A stretch of DNA of 64,000 nucleotides from Variovorax sp. PBS-H4 (GCF_901827205.1 NZ_LR594675.1:1612001-1676000); one strand, 5' to 3'; positions 48,376 through 57,174 are shown, counted from the stretch's first letter. Made by a program: numbers and translations. Notes: a model not told the origin generated them from the sequence alone.

Positions 48376-50892
48376 GTGAAGCCGGATTGTGCAGCAGCGG
48401 TGCAAGCCGTGGCTAAAACCTTGGGGCGCAAGCCATTGACCGACGCCCAGATCAAGGCTGTCGATGACCGCATCAGCGCGACCATGCGCCAGCTCGCGCG
48501 CACCGACCCCGAATGGCAGGCCAAGAGCCGCGACGAGCGAGTGATGGCCGCTTCCGAGCAGGCCATGGCAGACATCCAGGCCGAAGCGGCGCGCAAGGTC
48601 GAGAACACCCAGCGCCAGATCCTGAAGACCGCAGCGACGGAAACCCGCATCACCGACACCATGGCCGGCATGAAGGAGGGGCGCAATCGCGCCCTTGTGA
48701 ACGACATCGACCAGACCGGCCACTACATCAATGGGATCAAGCAGGAGGCGGTCGGCAACCTGGTGAACCTGATGGACGCGGCGAGGGGCGGGGAGGGGGC
48801 CGGCTTCGGGCGGCGCGTGCTCATGTTCCTGTTCGACGCCGACAACCCCGGGATGACGCGCGACCTCTCGACCGAGATCTTCCGCAATGGTGACGGATCT
48901 ACCGGCAACAAGGTGGCGCAACTGGGCGCGCAGGCGTACCTCAAGGTAATCGAAACCCTGCGTCAGCGCTTCAACTCGGCCGGCGGTGACGTGGGCCGGC
49001 TCGAGTACGGCTACATCCCCCAACCGCACGATGCCGGCAAGGTGCGCGGCGCCGGAGGCGATGCGGCGCGGCAGGCATGGGTGGACAAGATACTGCCTTT
49101 GCTCGACCGCGGCCGCTACGTCGATGAGGCAGGCGCACGCTTGGGGGACGCCGATGTTCGCGCGCTGCTCGGCAAGGCGTGGGAGACGATCAGCAGCGAC
49201 GGCGCAAACAAGCGCGAGCCTGGCGCCTTTGGTGGTGGCGGCGCCAAGGCGAACGCCGGCAGCGAGTCCCGGCAGATCCACTTCAAGGACGCCGACAGCT
49301 ATCTCACCTACATGCAGCAGTTCGGCACCGGCAGCATGTACGACGCGGTGATCGGGCACGTCGGGCGCATGGCCCGAGACATCGGCCTGGTCGAGCGCTA
49401 CGGCCCGAACCCCAATGCACAGATGCGCCTGCAGATGGACCTTGCGGAGCGCGCCGACGGCGGCGTGAAGCGGGACTTCGGGCTTCGGCCTGAAAGCTAT
49501 TGGGATCAGATCAACGGCACGGCTGGCACGCCGCAGTCGGCCAAGCTCGCGCAGATCGGCACCGATGCCCGCAATATCCAGACGTTCGGGAAGCTGGGTA
49601 GCGCGGTCATCTCCAGCATCACCGACCTGGGCACCTTCGCGGTGACCACCGGCTTCAATAAGCTGTCGTACTGGGATGCCATCGCCAACATCGGAAAGAG
49701 CGCTGCGTCCAAGGATGCGCGTGACTTCATGACCACGCACGGGATCATCGCGGAATCGATGATCGGCGACATGAACCGTTGGACCGGGGACAACATCCGC
49801 CAGACCTGGAGCGGCCGGCTCGCGAACAGCACCATGAAGCTCTCGCTCATGAATGCCTGGACCGACACGCTGCGCCGCGCCTTCTCGCTCACGATGATGC
49901 AGGGCATGGCCCGACTGTCCAAGACCGAGTGGGGCAAGTTGGGCGAGTGGGACCGCACGCACCTTGAACGCAAGGGGATCACCGAGGCTGATTGGCAGGT
50001 GATCACGAAGGCCGAGCTCACGCACTTCCAAGGCAAGGACCACCTCACGCCTGAGGCCATCCGCGCCACCGGGCACGAGCGCGCCGACGAGGTGGTGGCC
50101 AAGGTGCTCGGCCTGATTCAGGATGAGAGCGAGTACGCGGTTCTCAATCCGGACCTCGCCACGAAGACCATCGCTTCGGGCGGCGCGACGCAGCGCGGCA
50201 CGATCCGGGGCGAGCTCGCGCGCAGCGTCATGCAGTTCAAGTCCTTCCCGATCGCGATGGTGTCGCGGCACTGGCGGCGGATGCTGGAGGCGCCGAAGGT
50301 GACCGACGGTAGCGCGCCTGTCTTGGCGAACCGCGTGATGTACGCCGGCGCGCTGATGTTGAGCACCACGGCGCTCGGTGCCATCGCGCTTCAGGCGAAG
50401 CAGATCATCGGCGGCAAGGACCCCATCGACATGCAGGGCGAGCACGCTGGCAAGTTCTGGGCGAAAGCGGTGGCACAGGGCGGCGGCCTGTCAATCGTCG
50501 GCGACTTCCTGCTGAACGATCCAGCCGACCAGCCCGGCGACTCGCTGGGCAACCTCACGAAGACGGCCGCAGGCCCGGCGCTCGGCGCAGTTGGCGACCT
50601 GGCGGGCAAGACCCTGACCAATGCGTACAAGGCTGCCAAGGGGAAGCCCACGCACGCCGCAGCCGAGGGTCTGCAGTGGGTGCGTTCAAACACGCCGTAC
50701 ACGGGCATCTGGTACGCGCGCGCTGCGCTCGACCACGCCGGCATGCACGCGCTGCAGGAGAACCTCAGTCCGGGCTACCTGTCCAAGATGAAGCAGAGGG
50801 CTTCGAAGGACTTCGGACAGCAGTACTGGTGGAATCCGGGAACGGGCGGCCCCGATCGCGCCCCCGACATGGCGAAGGCGGTGGGGCAATGA
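48376..50892 (+). CDS. Large phage ejection/internal virion protein (838 aa)
   Basis: Starts GTG (MKPDCAAAVQAVAKTLGRKP) after an AAAGGA site. It is predominantly helical with several semi-hydrophobic segments (SAVISSITDLGTFAVTTGFN, ALMLSTTALGAIALQAKQII) and a repeated small-residue character. Large proteins of this kind end the ejection cassette of podoviruses and are delivered into the cell with DNA. No catalytic motif is recognised. The stop overlaps the terminase small gene by 4 bases. Confidence 0.75.
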   Translation: MKPDCAAAVQAVAKTLGRKPLTDAQIKAVDDRISATMRQLARTDPEWQAKSRDERVMAASEQAMADIQAEAARKVENTQRQILKTAATETRITDTMAGMKEGRNRALVNDIDQTGHYINGIKQEAVGNLVNLMDAARGGEGAGFGRRVLMFLFDADNPGMTRDLSTEIFRNGDGSTGNKVAQLGAQAYLKVIETLRQRFNSAGGDVGRLEYGYIPQPHDAGKVRGAGGDAARQAWVDKILPLLDRGRYVDEAGARLGDADVRALLGKAWETISSDGANKREPGAFGGGGAKANAGSESRQIHFKDADSYLTYMQQFGTGSMYDAVIGHVGRMARDIGLVERYGPNPNAQMRLQMDLAERADGGVKRDFGLRPESYWDQINGTAGTPQSAKLAQIGTDARNIQTFGKLGSAVISSITDLGTFAVTTGFNKLSYWDAIANIGKSAASKDARDFMTTHGIIAESMIGDMNRWTGDNIRQTWSGRLANSTMKLSLMNAWTDTLRRAFSLTMMQGMARLSKTEWGKLGEWDRTHLERKGITEADWQVITKAELTHFQGKDHLTPEAIRATGHERADEVVAKVLGLIQDESEYAVLNPDLATKTIASGGATQRGTIRGELARSVMQFKSFPIAMVSRHWRRMLEAPKVTDGSAPVLANRVMYAGALMLSTTALGAIALQAKQIIGGKDPIDMQGEHAGKFWAKAVAQGGGLSIVGDFLLNDPADQPGDSLGNLTKTAAGPALGAVGDLAGKTLTNAYKAAKGKPTHAAAEGLQWVRSNTPYTGIWYARAALDHAGMHALQENLSPGYLSKMKQRASKDFGQQYWWNPGTGGPDRAPDMAKAVGQ

Positions 50893-51233
50893 GGGAAGAC
50901 CAGAAAGCACGACTCGACGAAATCGAAGAGCTCCTGACCGAGGAGTTTCTGATCGAGGCCGACCCGCGCGAGTGGCCAGGCTTCGGCCAGCCGCCTGCCA
51001 GTTGGACGAGCGAGGAGCGCGGGAATCGGCACTGGACGAAGAAGAACGCCATCGGCACGGCGGCCACGCTGCGCTCGCTGCAAGACCTGATCGACCGACA
51101 CAACAAGAACGCGAGCAGCGACCCGGAGACGCAGGACGGGCGCGATGACGATCTCGAGAAGCACATCGGCAGGTACGAGAAGGAGGCGGCCAAGCTGCTC
51201 GACAAGGTGCAGGCAGCCGGCCGGAGCAATTGA
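50889..51233 (+). CDS. Putative terminase small subunit
   Basis: 114 residues (MREDQKARLDEIEELLTEEF), fully helical and charged, ending LLDKVQAAGRSN. Its identity rests mainly on the overlap with the large terminase gene (4 bases). There is no obvious HTH, so recognition of the packaging site may lie in the helical core. An alternative is an unrelated accessory protein. Confidence 0.6.
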   Translation: MREDQKARLDEIEELLTEEFLIEADPREWPGFGQPPASWTSEERGNRHWTKKNAIGTAATLRSLQDLIDRHNKNASSDPETQDGRDDDLEKHIGRYEKEAAKLLDKVQAAGRSN

Positions 51234-52864
51234 GCAAGCCGTCCTTCCTAGCGTTCTTTCTCGCCTGGGCCGATCGCCAGCAATGGAAGGTCCCGGAGCC
51301 GCACGTCCGTATCTGCCACTGGATGGAGCACCGCGGGCCGCTCGCCGTCCTGCGCTGCCACCGAGGCATTGGTAAATCCACGCTGCTGGCGGTCTACAAC
51401 GCCTGGCGCTACCGCTACGACCCGAGCTACCGAATCCTGCACCAGTCGGAGTCCGACGGCACCGCCTACAAGACCAGTCGCGACACGCAGAACGTGCTGC
51501 GCAGGCACCCCTGGACGCAGGGCATGCTGCCGGAAGGGCAGGGCACCGTCGAGCAGTGGTGGGTGGACGGCTCCACAGACGCACGGAATGCGTCCATGTA
51601 CGCCAAGGGCATCCTATCCAACGTCACCAGCGCGCGCGCGGACGAGTGCCAGAACGATGACGTGGAGGTGCCGCGTAACATCGGCACGCCCGAGGCGCGC
51701 GAGAAGCTGCGCTACCGCCTGGGCGAGCAGACTCACATTCTGGTGCCCGGCGGCCGGCACCTGTATATCGGCACGCCGCACACGCACGACAGCCTCTACG
51801 ACGAGCAGGAGAAGCTGGGCGCGGATTGCCTGACCATCCGCATGTTCGACCAGGAGCACCGCGTCGAGAGGCCGGCGATGGTGATCGAGCCGGGCTTCGT
51901 GCCGGAATACATCTTCGTCGGCATCGGCAAGGGCGCGCGCCTGCTGGTGCCTGATGTTGACTACAAGATCAATCCGCTCGGCCATGTGCGTGGCAGCGTC
52001 CGTTTCGCCGGGCTGCCCGAGGGCTTCATCGACTGCTATGCCGGCTGTGCCTGGCCAGAGCGCTTCACGCGCGCGGAACTGCTCACGCGCCGGCGCAAGA
52101 CCCGCACGATCAACGAGTGGGACAGCCAGTACCAGCTGCACTCCAAGCCCATAGGAGACATCCGGTTGGACCCTGACAAGATCGTTCCGTACGACGCCAA
52201 GCCGATCCTGAAAAGCGCCAACCGCGAGGCCATGCTGATGCTCGGGAACGTGCGCATCGTGAGCGCCGCGTGCCGCTGGGACTGCGCGCTCGGCAAGATC
52301 AACACCGATGCCTCCGCGATCTCGCTGGTCTACACCGACGCTGCGGGCCGGCTGTACTGGCAGTTCGCCATCGGCCTGACTGGCGACATCGACCAGCAGT
52401 GCAACACCGTGCGCGAGCTCGTCATCGAATACAACATCCCGGCGGTGACGGTCGAGACCAATGGCCCGGGAGGCTTCGTGCCGCCGATCCTGCGCAAGCA
52501 CCTGAAGGGGCTGGGCATTCCGGGTAAGCAGCTGCCGGCGCTCACCTGCGGGGTCCTGGAAGACCACGCGAGCACGAACAAGAACAAGGACATCCTGGAC
52601 GCCTTCGAGGCGCCCATGTCCATCGGGGCGCTCTGGGCTCACATCGACGTGCTCGACGGCCCGACCTGGGACCAGATGAAGGAATGGAACCCGGCCGTCA
52701 AGGAGCAGCCGGACGATTACCTCGACTCGGGCGCGCGCGCGATCCGCGCCAACCCGGTACGAATCGGCAACGGACACGCCGCCAAGATTTCGGCAGGCGT
52801 CCAGCGTGAAATCTGGCGGCCCGCATCGGGCGTCTATGAGGTCACGCTGGAGCCCGCTGAATGA
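51230..52864 (+). CDS. Terminase large subunit
   Basis: 544 residues from a TTG start coupled to the previous stop. The ATPase has Walker A HRGIGKST (residues 44-51) and a Walker B-like region RADECQNDDVE (acidic, DE). The nuclease half has an RNase H-type acidic residue near CRWDCALGKINTDASAIS. It drives DNA packaging and cuts concatemers. Position after, rather than before, the structural genes matches T7-like phages. Its 3' end contains the third late motif in frame as AAKISAG. Confidence 0.88.
   Translation: MSKPSFLAFFLAWADRQQWKVPEPHVRICHWMEHRGPLAVLRCHRGIGKSTLLAVYNAWRYRYDPSYRILHQSESDGTAYKTSRDTQNVLRRHPWTQGMLPEGQGTVEQWWVDGSTDARNASMYAKGILSNVTSARADECQNDDVEVPRNIGTPEAREKLRYRLGEQTHILVPGGRHLYIGTPHTHDSLYDEQEKLGADCLTIRMFDQEHRVERPAMVIEPGFVPEYIFVGIGKGARLLVPDVDYKINPLGHVRGSVRFAGLPEGFIDCYAGCAWPERFTRAELLTRRRKTRTINEWDSQYQLHSKPIGDIRLDPDKIVPYDAKPILKSANREAMLMLGNVRIVSAACRWDCALGKINTDASAISLVYTDAAGRLYWQFAIGLTGDIDQQCNTVRELVIEYNIPAVTVETNGPGGFVPPILRKHLKGLGIPGKQLPALTCGVLEDHASTNKNKDILDAFEAPMSIGALWAHIDVLDGPTWDQMKEWNPAVKEQPDDYLDSGARAIRANPVRIGNGHAAKISAGVQREIWRPASGVYEVTLEPAE
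52781..52796 (+). promoter_or_regulatory. Late-region 16-bp motif, copy 3
   Basis: GCCAAGATTTCGGCAG inside the terminase coding sequence (read as Ala-Lys-Ile-Ser-Ala), 65 bases before the tailspike start. Confidence 0.6.
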
Positions 52865-55011
52865 CTGTCCCCGCACAAACGCCTGTCAGCACCCACGTTG
52901 GCAACGGAGTAACGACCTCGTTCGCCTACGGGTTCAAGCTGCTGGACGCGGCCGACATCCGGGTCAGCGTCGCAGGGGTCCTGAAGACCCTGAACACCGA
53001 CTACACCGTGACTGGGATCGGCGCTGAGGCCGGCGGAACCATCGTGTTCCTCGCGGCCCCCGTGAGCCTGGCGGCGATCGAACTGGTGCGCAGCGTCACC
53101 GTCCAGCGTCTCACCGATTACCAGTATTCCGGCGATTTCCAATCTCCGACGGTCAACCGCGACTTCGATCGCCTCGTCATGATGCTGCAGGACAGCGGCG
53201 TGGCCGTCGCCAATGCCCTGCGCTACCCGCCAGGCGACCCCGCGAGCGGCGTTCTACCCGATGCTGCGGCGCGCGCGCTTAAGGGCCTCGCGTTCGATGC
53301 CGATGGCAATCCATTCCTCACCACGGCCGCCGGCGATGCGAACGCGCTCGCTGCACAGTTGGCCTCCGTGGCAACCTCGGCGCTCGGAGGCGGTCAGGTT
53401 GGGTACGACGCGGCGCTTGCGTACGCCGGGGGAACTGCAGGCAAGGGGATCAAGGATGCCGCAGCGGCGGCAGCAGCTGGCTTGGCGAACGCCGCAACTG
53501 CCCTGGCGGCCGCGGGCGCAGCGACAACCAACATCAACGCGTTCAAGACCGATGTGGCGAGCGTCGCCGACAATGCCAAAGGCGCCGCCCTGATGGGCTA
53601 CAAGGCGCCATTCACGGGCGCGGTGGGTCGCACGCTGGCCGCCAAGCTGGCCGCTGAAGCGGTGAGCGTGCTCGACTTCGGTGCAGATCCGACTGGCGCC
53701 GCCGATGCGACTGCTGCATTCCAAGCCGCCTACGCTGCGAGCAAGGTGATTCGTGTGCCCGCGGGCATCTACACCATCACCGGCGCGATTGGATCGCTGA
53801 CCGATGGTCTTGGCGTGAATTGGATCGGCGACGGCAGCAAGGTGACCACGATCCGCATGGCGCACGCCAGCGCGCAGTTTCAGGTCTCGGGCCGTGGGTG
53901 GACGGTAGCCGAGATCGGCTTTGAAGCCCAGGCTGTCGTCAGCGCTGCAATCAAGTGCGGCGAGGTCGATTCCAACGACAACGCCCAGCTGACGAACTGC
54001 CACTTCATCAGCAACAGCCCGGTGTCGGACGGCGCCGGTCAGAAGTATTTCCTGATCTGCTGCGATCTCTATCGCATGTGGTACTCGACGATCACGGGCA
54101 ACGTGTTCCGCAACGGCTTCTACAACGACCGCTTCGCGGGCGTGGGCCTCAAGTTCCACTACTCCGTCAACAACACGATCAGCGAAAACTCGTTCGCCTG
54201 CTTCGACAAGGCTTACGAATGGACGACCGATACCTACATTGGCACGTACCAATGCGAGGGCCACATGATCAGCGGCAACGCCTTCGTGTGGAACACCTGG
54301 CACATCTACCTCGGCGCCGGCCTGCTGGCGTGCATCGTTGGCAACATCCTTGATCAGGCGCCCATCACCGCTTACCCGATCGAGAGCTACGCCACCTGCA
54401 CGCAGCTTGTGGGGAACTGGATCGGCTCGGGCTACCCCGTGTTCCTCAAGAATTCCGACCGGCACATCGTCGCCAACAACGTCTTCGACCAGTTGGTGGG
54501 CGCTACTGCGGCCGGGCATGCCGCCTTGGTCATCGATAACGCCGATTACGGGATCATCACCGGCAACGTGGTCCGCGGCTACTGGGTAGGCATGAGCGCC
54601 AATTCCAGCTGCAGTTTCTGGACGATGACGGGCAATATGGCGGTGGGCCAGAGCAGCGGCGTGGCGTGGAACTTCTCCCTCATGAACGCCGACAGCATCT
54701 TTGCGAACAACAACGCATGCGATCAGATCCAGGTGTTCGGGACGGGCCTTGACCGGACCACCTACGCGACCACGGTGGTGCCGACGTTCGGCTCGCCTGG
54801 GACCACGCAGACATTCGACATCCCACTGCCGGTGAACCGCTTCTCGGTCCCGCCGATTGCCATGGTGACGCCCGACTCTACCGGCGATCTGGTCTGCAGC
54901 GTTGATCACGCGAACACCACCGTTAGCAACGTGCGAGTGGTGGTCAAGAAGCGCGACGGCACTTCGTTTTCCGGCGGATACCGCTTCTTCCTGAACGCAC
55001 ACGCGCTCTGA
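52861..55011 (+). CDS. Tail fiber/tailspike protein with pectin lyase-like beta-helix
   Basis: 716 residues. Residues 1-115 (VSTHVGNGVTTSFAYGFKLL, YQYSGDFQSPTVNRDFDRLV) form the T7-fiber-type virion anchor. A low-complexity Ala-rich rod follows (~150-260), then a beta-helix beginning VSVLDFGADPTGAADATAAF (Pectate_lyase_3-like, ~265-600), and a C-terminal beta domain ending YRFFLNAHAL. It should bind and possibly degrade a surface polysaccharide, setting host range. The start overlaps the terminase stop. Confidence 0.88.
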   Translation: MTVPAQTPVSTHVGNGVTTSFAYGFKLLDAADIRVSVAGVLKTLNTDYTVTGIGAEAGGTIVFLAAPVSLAAIELVRSVTVQRLTDYQYSGDFQSPTVNRDFDRLVMMLQDSGVAVANALRYPPGDPASGVLPDAAARALKGLAFDADGNPFLTTAAGDANALAAQLASVATSALGGGQVGYDAALAYAGGTAGKGIKDAAAAAAAGLANAATALAAAGAATTNINAFKTDVASVADNAKGAALMGYKAPFTGAVGRTLAAKLAAEAVSVLDFGADPTGAADATAAFQAAYAASKVIRVPAGIYTITGAIGSLTDGLGVNWIGDGSKVTTIRMAHASAQFQVSGRGWTVAEIGFEAQAVVSAAIKCGEVDSNDNAQLTNCHFISNSPVSDGAGQKYFLICCDLYRMWYSTITGNVFRNGFYNDRFAGVGLKFHYSVNNTISENSFACFDKAYEWTTDTYIGTYQCEGHMISGNAFVWNTWHIYLGAGLLACIVGNILDQAPITAYPIESYATCTQLVGNWIGSGYPVFLKNSDRHIVANNVFDQLVGATAAGHAALVIDNADYGIITGNVVRGYWVGMSANSSCSFWTMTGNMAVGQSSGVAWNFSLMNADSIFANNNACDQIQVFGTGLDRTTYATTVVPTFGSPGTTQTFDIPLPVNRFSVPPIAMVTPDSTGDLVCSVDHANTTVSNVRVVVKKRDGTSFSGGYRFFLNAHAL

Positions 55012-55023
55012 CAGGCCTGTCGA

Positions 55024-55254
55024 ATGAAACAAGAAATCAAAGACATCGCCGTAGAACTCGCAGTGCGCACGGCCCCCGCCGGCGGAATCGCCTGGTACTC
55101 GCAGATCAGCTGGACCGCCTTCCTCACCGGCGTGCTTGTCGTGCTGCAGATCCTGTATCTCGTGCGCAAGTGGTGGCGTGAGGAATCCGAGTGGGGCGTG
55201 AAGCTCCGGCGCTGGGCTGAAGGCAAGTTCACCAAGCCGGGCGATCTGACATGA
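55024..55254 (+). CDS. Putative holin/lysis membrane protein (76 aa)
   Basis: One clear membrane segment (SWTAFLTGVLVVLQILYLV) followed by RKWWREESEWGVKLRRWAEG. It begins MKQEIKDIAVELAVRTAPAG. Its place directly before the endolysin indicates a holin or holin regulator. The stop overlaps the endolysin start by 4 bases. Confidence 0.7.
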   Translation: MKQEIKDIAVELAVRTAPAGGIAWYSQISWTAFLTGVLVVLQILYLVRKWWREESEWGVKLRRWAEGKFTKPGDLT

Positions 55255-55715
55255 ATTCCAAGGCACAGCTCGCAGCGAAGATAGGATTCGGTGCTGCGGC
55301 TGTGGCTGTGGCCTTCGTGGCCACGCACGAGGGCACGATCCTTCGGGCCTACCGAGACCCGATCGGGATCATCACTGCATGCACAGGCCATGTAGACGCC
55401 AACCTACGCATGGGCACCACCTACACCACGGCGCAGTGCCAGGAGATGCTCTACGTCGATCTGGTCAAGCATGCCGATGATCTTGATTGCGTGCGAGTGC
55501 CCCTGACCGATGGTCAGAAGGTCGCGCTGTTGTCGTTCACCTTCAACGTTGGGGCGCGGAACTTCTGCGGATCAACTCTCGTGAAGAAGGCCAACGCTGG
55601 CGCACAGGCGCTTGAGTGGTGCGCGGAACTGAACCGCTGGACCTATGCCGGAGGCAAGCAGCTTCCCGGTCTTGTGAAACGCCGAGAGGCCGAGTATGGG
55701 CTGTGCATGTCATGA
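55251..55715 (+). CDS. SAR-type endolysin, GH24 lysozyme
   Basis: 154 residues. The N-terminal IGFGAAAVAVAFVATHEG is weakly hydrophobic and Ala/Gly-rich, as in signal-anchor-release domains. The T4-lysozyme triad E27-x8-D36-x5-T42 is intact (HEGTILRAYRDPIGIITACT). Several cysteines (C43, C54 and others) could regulate activity by disulfide exchange as in P1 Lyz-type enzymes. It is exported and held at the membrane until triggered. Confidence 0.9.
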   Translation: MNSKAQLAAKIGFGAAAVAVAFVATHEGTILRAYRDPIGIITACTGHVDANLRMGTTYTTAQCQEMLYVDLVKHADDLDCVRVPLTDGQKVALLSFTFNVGARNFCGSTLVKKANAGAQALEWCAELNRWTYAGGKQLPGLVKRREAEYGLCMS

Positions 55716-55897
55716 CCGAACGTTTCGCCTCCCGCAAGTTCCTGCTGGCGCTGCTGGCATTCCTGACGTTCACCGGACTCCTGCTCACTGGAAAGCTGGA
55801 CCAGGCTGCGTATGTGACGCTGACCATGTTCTGCCTCGGAGGCTATTTGGGGGCCAACGTCATCCAGAAGGCGACGGCAAAGAAGGAGGCACCATGA
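55712..55897 (+). CDS. Small two-segment membrane protein, second holin candidate (61 aa)
   Basis: FLLALLAFLTFTGLLL and YVTLTMFCLGGYLGANVI form two membrane segments in a 61-residue protein with charged ends, a holin or pinholin architecture. SAR endolysins pair with pinholins, so this may be the real holin and the upstream gene its regulator. The start overlaps the endolysin stop by 4 bases. Confidence 0.65.
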   Translation: MTERFASRKFLLALLAFLTFTGLLLTGKLDQAAYVTLTMFCLGGYLGANVIQKATAKKEAP

Positions 55898-56070
55898 CCC
55901 GAGAAATTGACATTGCCGAGCGTCAAGCTCTGGCCCAGCCGCGCGACTTCCCTGACGACATGCGCGAGGACAAATGCTGCTGGAACGTCTGTGGTGACTG
56001 CCTGCGGTGCTTCGTTGGCGTCCCTACCCGGATTCAGTGCCGTGTCTGCCAACTGAGGAAGACGCTGTGA
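55894..56070 (+). CDS. Small Cys-rich protein in the lysis cassette (58 aa)
   Basis: Begins MTREIDIAERQALAQPRDFP, then CCWNVCGDCLRC and CRVCQLRKTL, seven cysteines in 30 residues suggesting a zinc-binding or redox fold. No signal peptide. Overlaps neighbours by 4 bases each. Function unknown. Confidence 0.6.
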   Translation: MTREIDIAERQALAQPRDFPDDMREDKCCWNVCGDCLRCFVGVPTRIQCRVCQLRKTL

Positions 56071-56273
56071 AGCTGAGTCCGCGTGAGCGCGACGTTCTGC
56101 TGCTGATCGTCAAGGGCCTCAACAACAAACAGATTGCGCGTGAACTGAACTTGAGCGTCCACACGACCAAGCACCATGTAGGACGACTGTTCAACCGCAT
56201 CGACGTGACCTCTCGTCTGCAGGCTGCTATGTGGTACGTGCGGTCATTCCAACCGTCAGCAGGGCAACTATGA
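56067..56273 (+). CDS. Stand-alone LuxR-type HTH protein (68 aa)
   Basis: MKLSPRERDVLLLIVKGLNN then KQIARELNLSVHTTKHHVGR is a complete GerE/LuxR-type DNA-binding domain with no sensory part. It starts GTG inside the previous stop and its stop overlaps the Rz start by 4 bases. A transcription factor inside a lysis cassette is unusual. It may modulate host or phage late transcription. Confidence 0.82.
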   Translation: MKLSPRERDVLLLIVKGLNNKQIARELNLSVHTTKHHVGRLFNRIDVTSRLQAAMWYVRSFQPSAGQL

Positions 56274-56635
56274 CGAATCCATGGGCTCTGCTCGCCATCG
56301 TGATCGCATGGGGATCGTCGATCGCTGGGGCAGGGTGGTACGGCATGGGAATAGGTCGAGATCAGGAGATCGCCGGCCAATCGAAGATCAAGCAGGCCAT
56401 CGAGGACACCAGAGAGGCCGCACAGCAGGGGGCGGCCTACGCGATTGCAGCCCTCAAGCCCGTCAACACCACAATCGTCCAGAAGGTTCAACGTGAGATC
56501 ACTCAGAACACCGTCTATCGTGATTGCCGCGTGCCTGCTGACGGCGTGCAGCTTGCCAATCAAGCCATCACAGGAAGGTCGCCCGAGCCCTCTGGTGGTG
56601 TCATCGTGCCCAGCCCTGACGCCTCTAAGCGATGA
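56270..56635 (+). CDS. Rz-like inner-membrane spanin
   Basis: 121 residues: an N-terminal membrane anchor (WALLAIVIAWGSSIAGAGWY) and a periplasmic helical region (IEDTREAAQQGAAYAIAALK). With Rz1 it bridges inner and outer membranes and fuses them at the last step of lysis. It contains the Rz1 gene in another frame, the classic arrangement. Confidence 0.82.
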   Translation: MTNPWALLAIVIAWGSSIAGAGWYGMGIGRDQEIAGQSKIKQAIEDTREAAQQGAAYAIAALKPVNTTIVQKVQREITQNTVYRDCRVPADGVQLANQAITGRSPEPSGGVIVPSPDASKR

Positions 56636-56756
56636 CTCGATGGGGGCGCTCCTGGCGAAGCTCGTAGAGGTGGGTAACACCTACCGCGAGTGCAGAGAGG
56701 CCGCTCTTGCTGGTCAGCCTGTCGGTAGGACCGATTACTCGCTCAAGAAGCCCTGA
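56493..56756 (+). CDS. Rz1-like outer-membrane spanin lipoprotein
   Basis: 87 residues from a GTG embedded in the Rz gene in the next frame. The signal peptide MRSLRTPSIVIAACLLTAC ends in lipobox LTAC, followed by a Pro-rich short periplasmic part. A longer upstream frame to 56445 exists, but the GTG gives a proper lipoprotein signal with AAGG upstream. Confidence 0.82.
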   Translation: MRSLRTPSIVIAACLLTACSLPIKPSQEGRPSPLVVSSCPALTPLSDDSMGALLAKLVEVGNTYRECREAALAGQPVGRTDYSLKKP

Positions 56757-56763
56757 GTAGGTT

Positions 56764-56883
56764 GATGGCGGCCGGTGCTGATCTCCGGCTTGCATGCACT
56801 CACGACTGTACGGCGCCACTTCTGACGCTTTCGAGCGGCATGCTGTTACGTGTCTAGCGCATCAGCACTGCGCATTCACCATC
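56764..56883 (-). ncRNA. tRNA-like structured unit A
   Basis: Minus strand: acceptor-like GATGGTG (56883-56877) pairs with CGCCATC (56770-56764). A D-arm-like GCGC/GCGC hairpin (56857-56873) follows after 3 bases. A T-arm-like GCCGG/CCGGC hairpin with a 9-base loop is next to the 3' acceptor strand. No standard 5+7+5 anticodon arm is seen; about 65 bases with other hairpins (CGCT-CGAA-AGCG) lie between. Probably a degenerate or diverged tRNA. Confidence 0.5.
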
Positions 56884-56968
56884 AGACATGAGCTTTCCGG
56901 AGCAGTCCCCACAGTCGTGCACAACTGAAGGCTTGCTTGATCCGCGCTAAAGCTCATGTCTGATGGTG
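56877..56968. repeat. 20-bp perfect inverted repeat between units A and B
   Basis: Arms 56877-56896 and 56949-56968, perfectly complementary, spacer 52 bases. The outer 7 bases of each arm are the acceptor strands of units A and B. Confidence 0.9.
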
Positions 56969-57062
56969 CCGGCGCTGAACTCCGGCTTTGGGTGGTCTTA
57001 GCCCCCCGCGTGTCCGCCCCCTCTTACTAGAGACGCTGCGTATCAGCCTACGCATCACCATC
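56962..57062 (-). ncRNA. tRNA-like structured unit B
   Basis: Minus strand: GATGGTG (57062-57056) pairs perfectly with CACCATC (56968-56962). AT, then a D-arm-like GCGT/ACGC hairpin with 8-base loop (57053-57038), sits at canonical spacing. A T-arm-like CCGGA-GTTCAGC-GCCGG is adjacent to the 3' acceptor strand. Between them are CTCT-AGTA-AGAG and GGGGGG/CCaCCC hairpins in place of an anticodon arm. Confidence 0.55.
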
Positions 57063-57174
57063 AAGTAAGCGCTGGTTTGCTACCCCTAGTCCATGTTGCC
57101 GTGCACAGCAGAGCATGGGTTTTAGGGCAAGGTTTCTGGCTTGCAATCGCCTCACGAGCCAACGCTTACTTGAT
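57060..57174. repeat. 16-bp inverted repeat between units B and C
   Basis: Arms ATCAAGTAAGCGCTGG (57060-57075) and CCAACGCTTACTTGAT (57159-57174), 15 of 16 paired (one U-G on the minus strand), spacer 83 bases. Confidence 0.88.

Noticed and set aside
48184..50445. 753-codon open frame on the minus strand opposite the large ejection protein
   Set aside because: Only its last 63 codons form a credible protein; the rest is a shadow of the plus-strand gene.
52861..55011. Diversity-generating retroelement acting on the tailspike, as in phage BPP-1
   Set aside because: No reverse transcriptase gene or template/variable repeat pair is visible in the prophage.
56445..56756. Longer Rz1 start at 56445
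   Set aside because: It places 16 residues before the lipoprotein signal; the GTG at 56493 gives a normal signal peptide.
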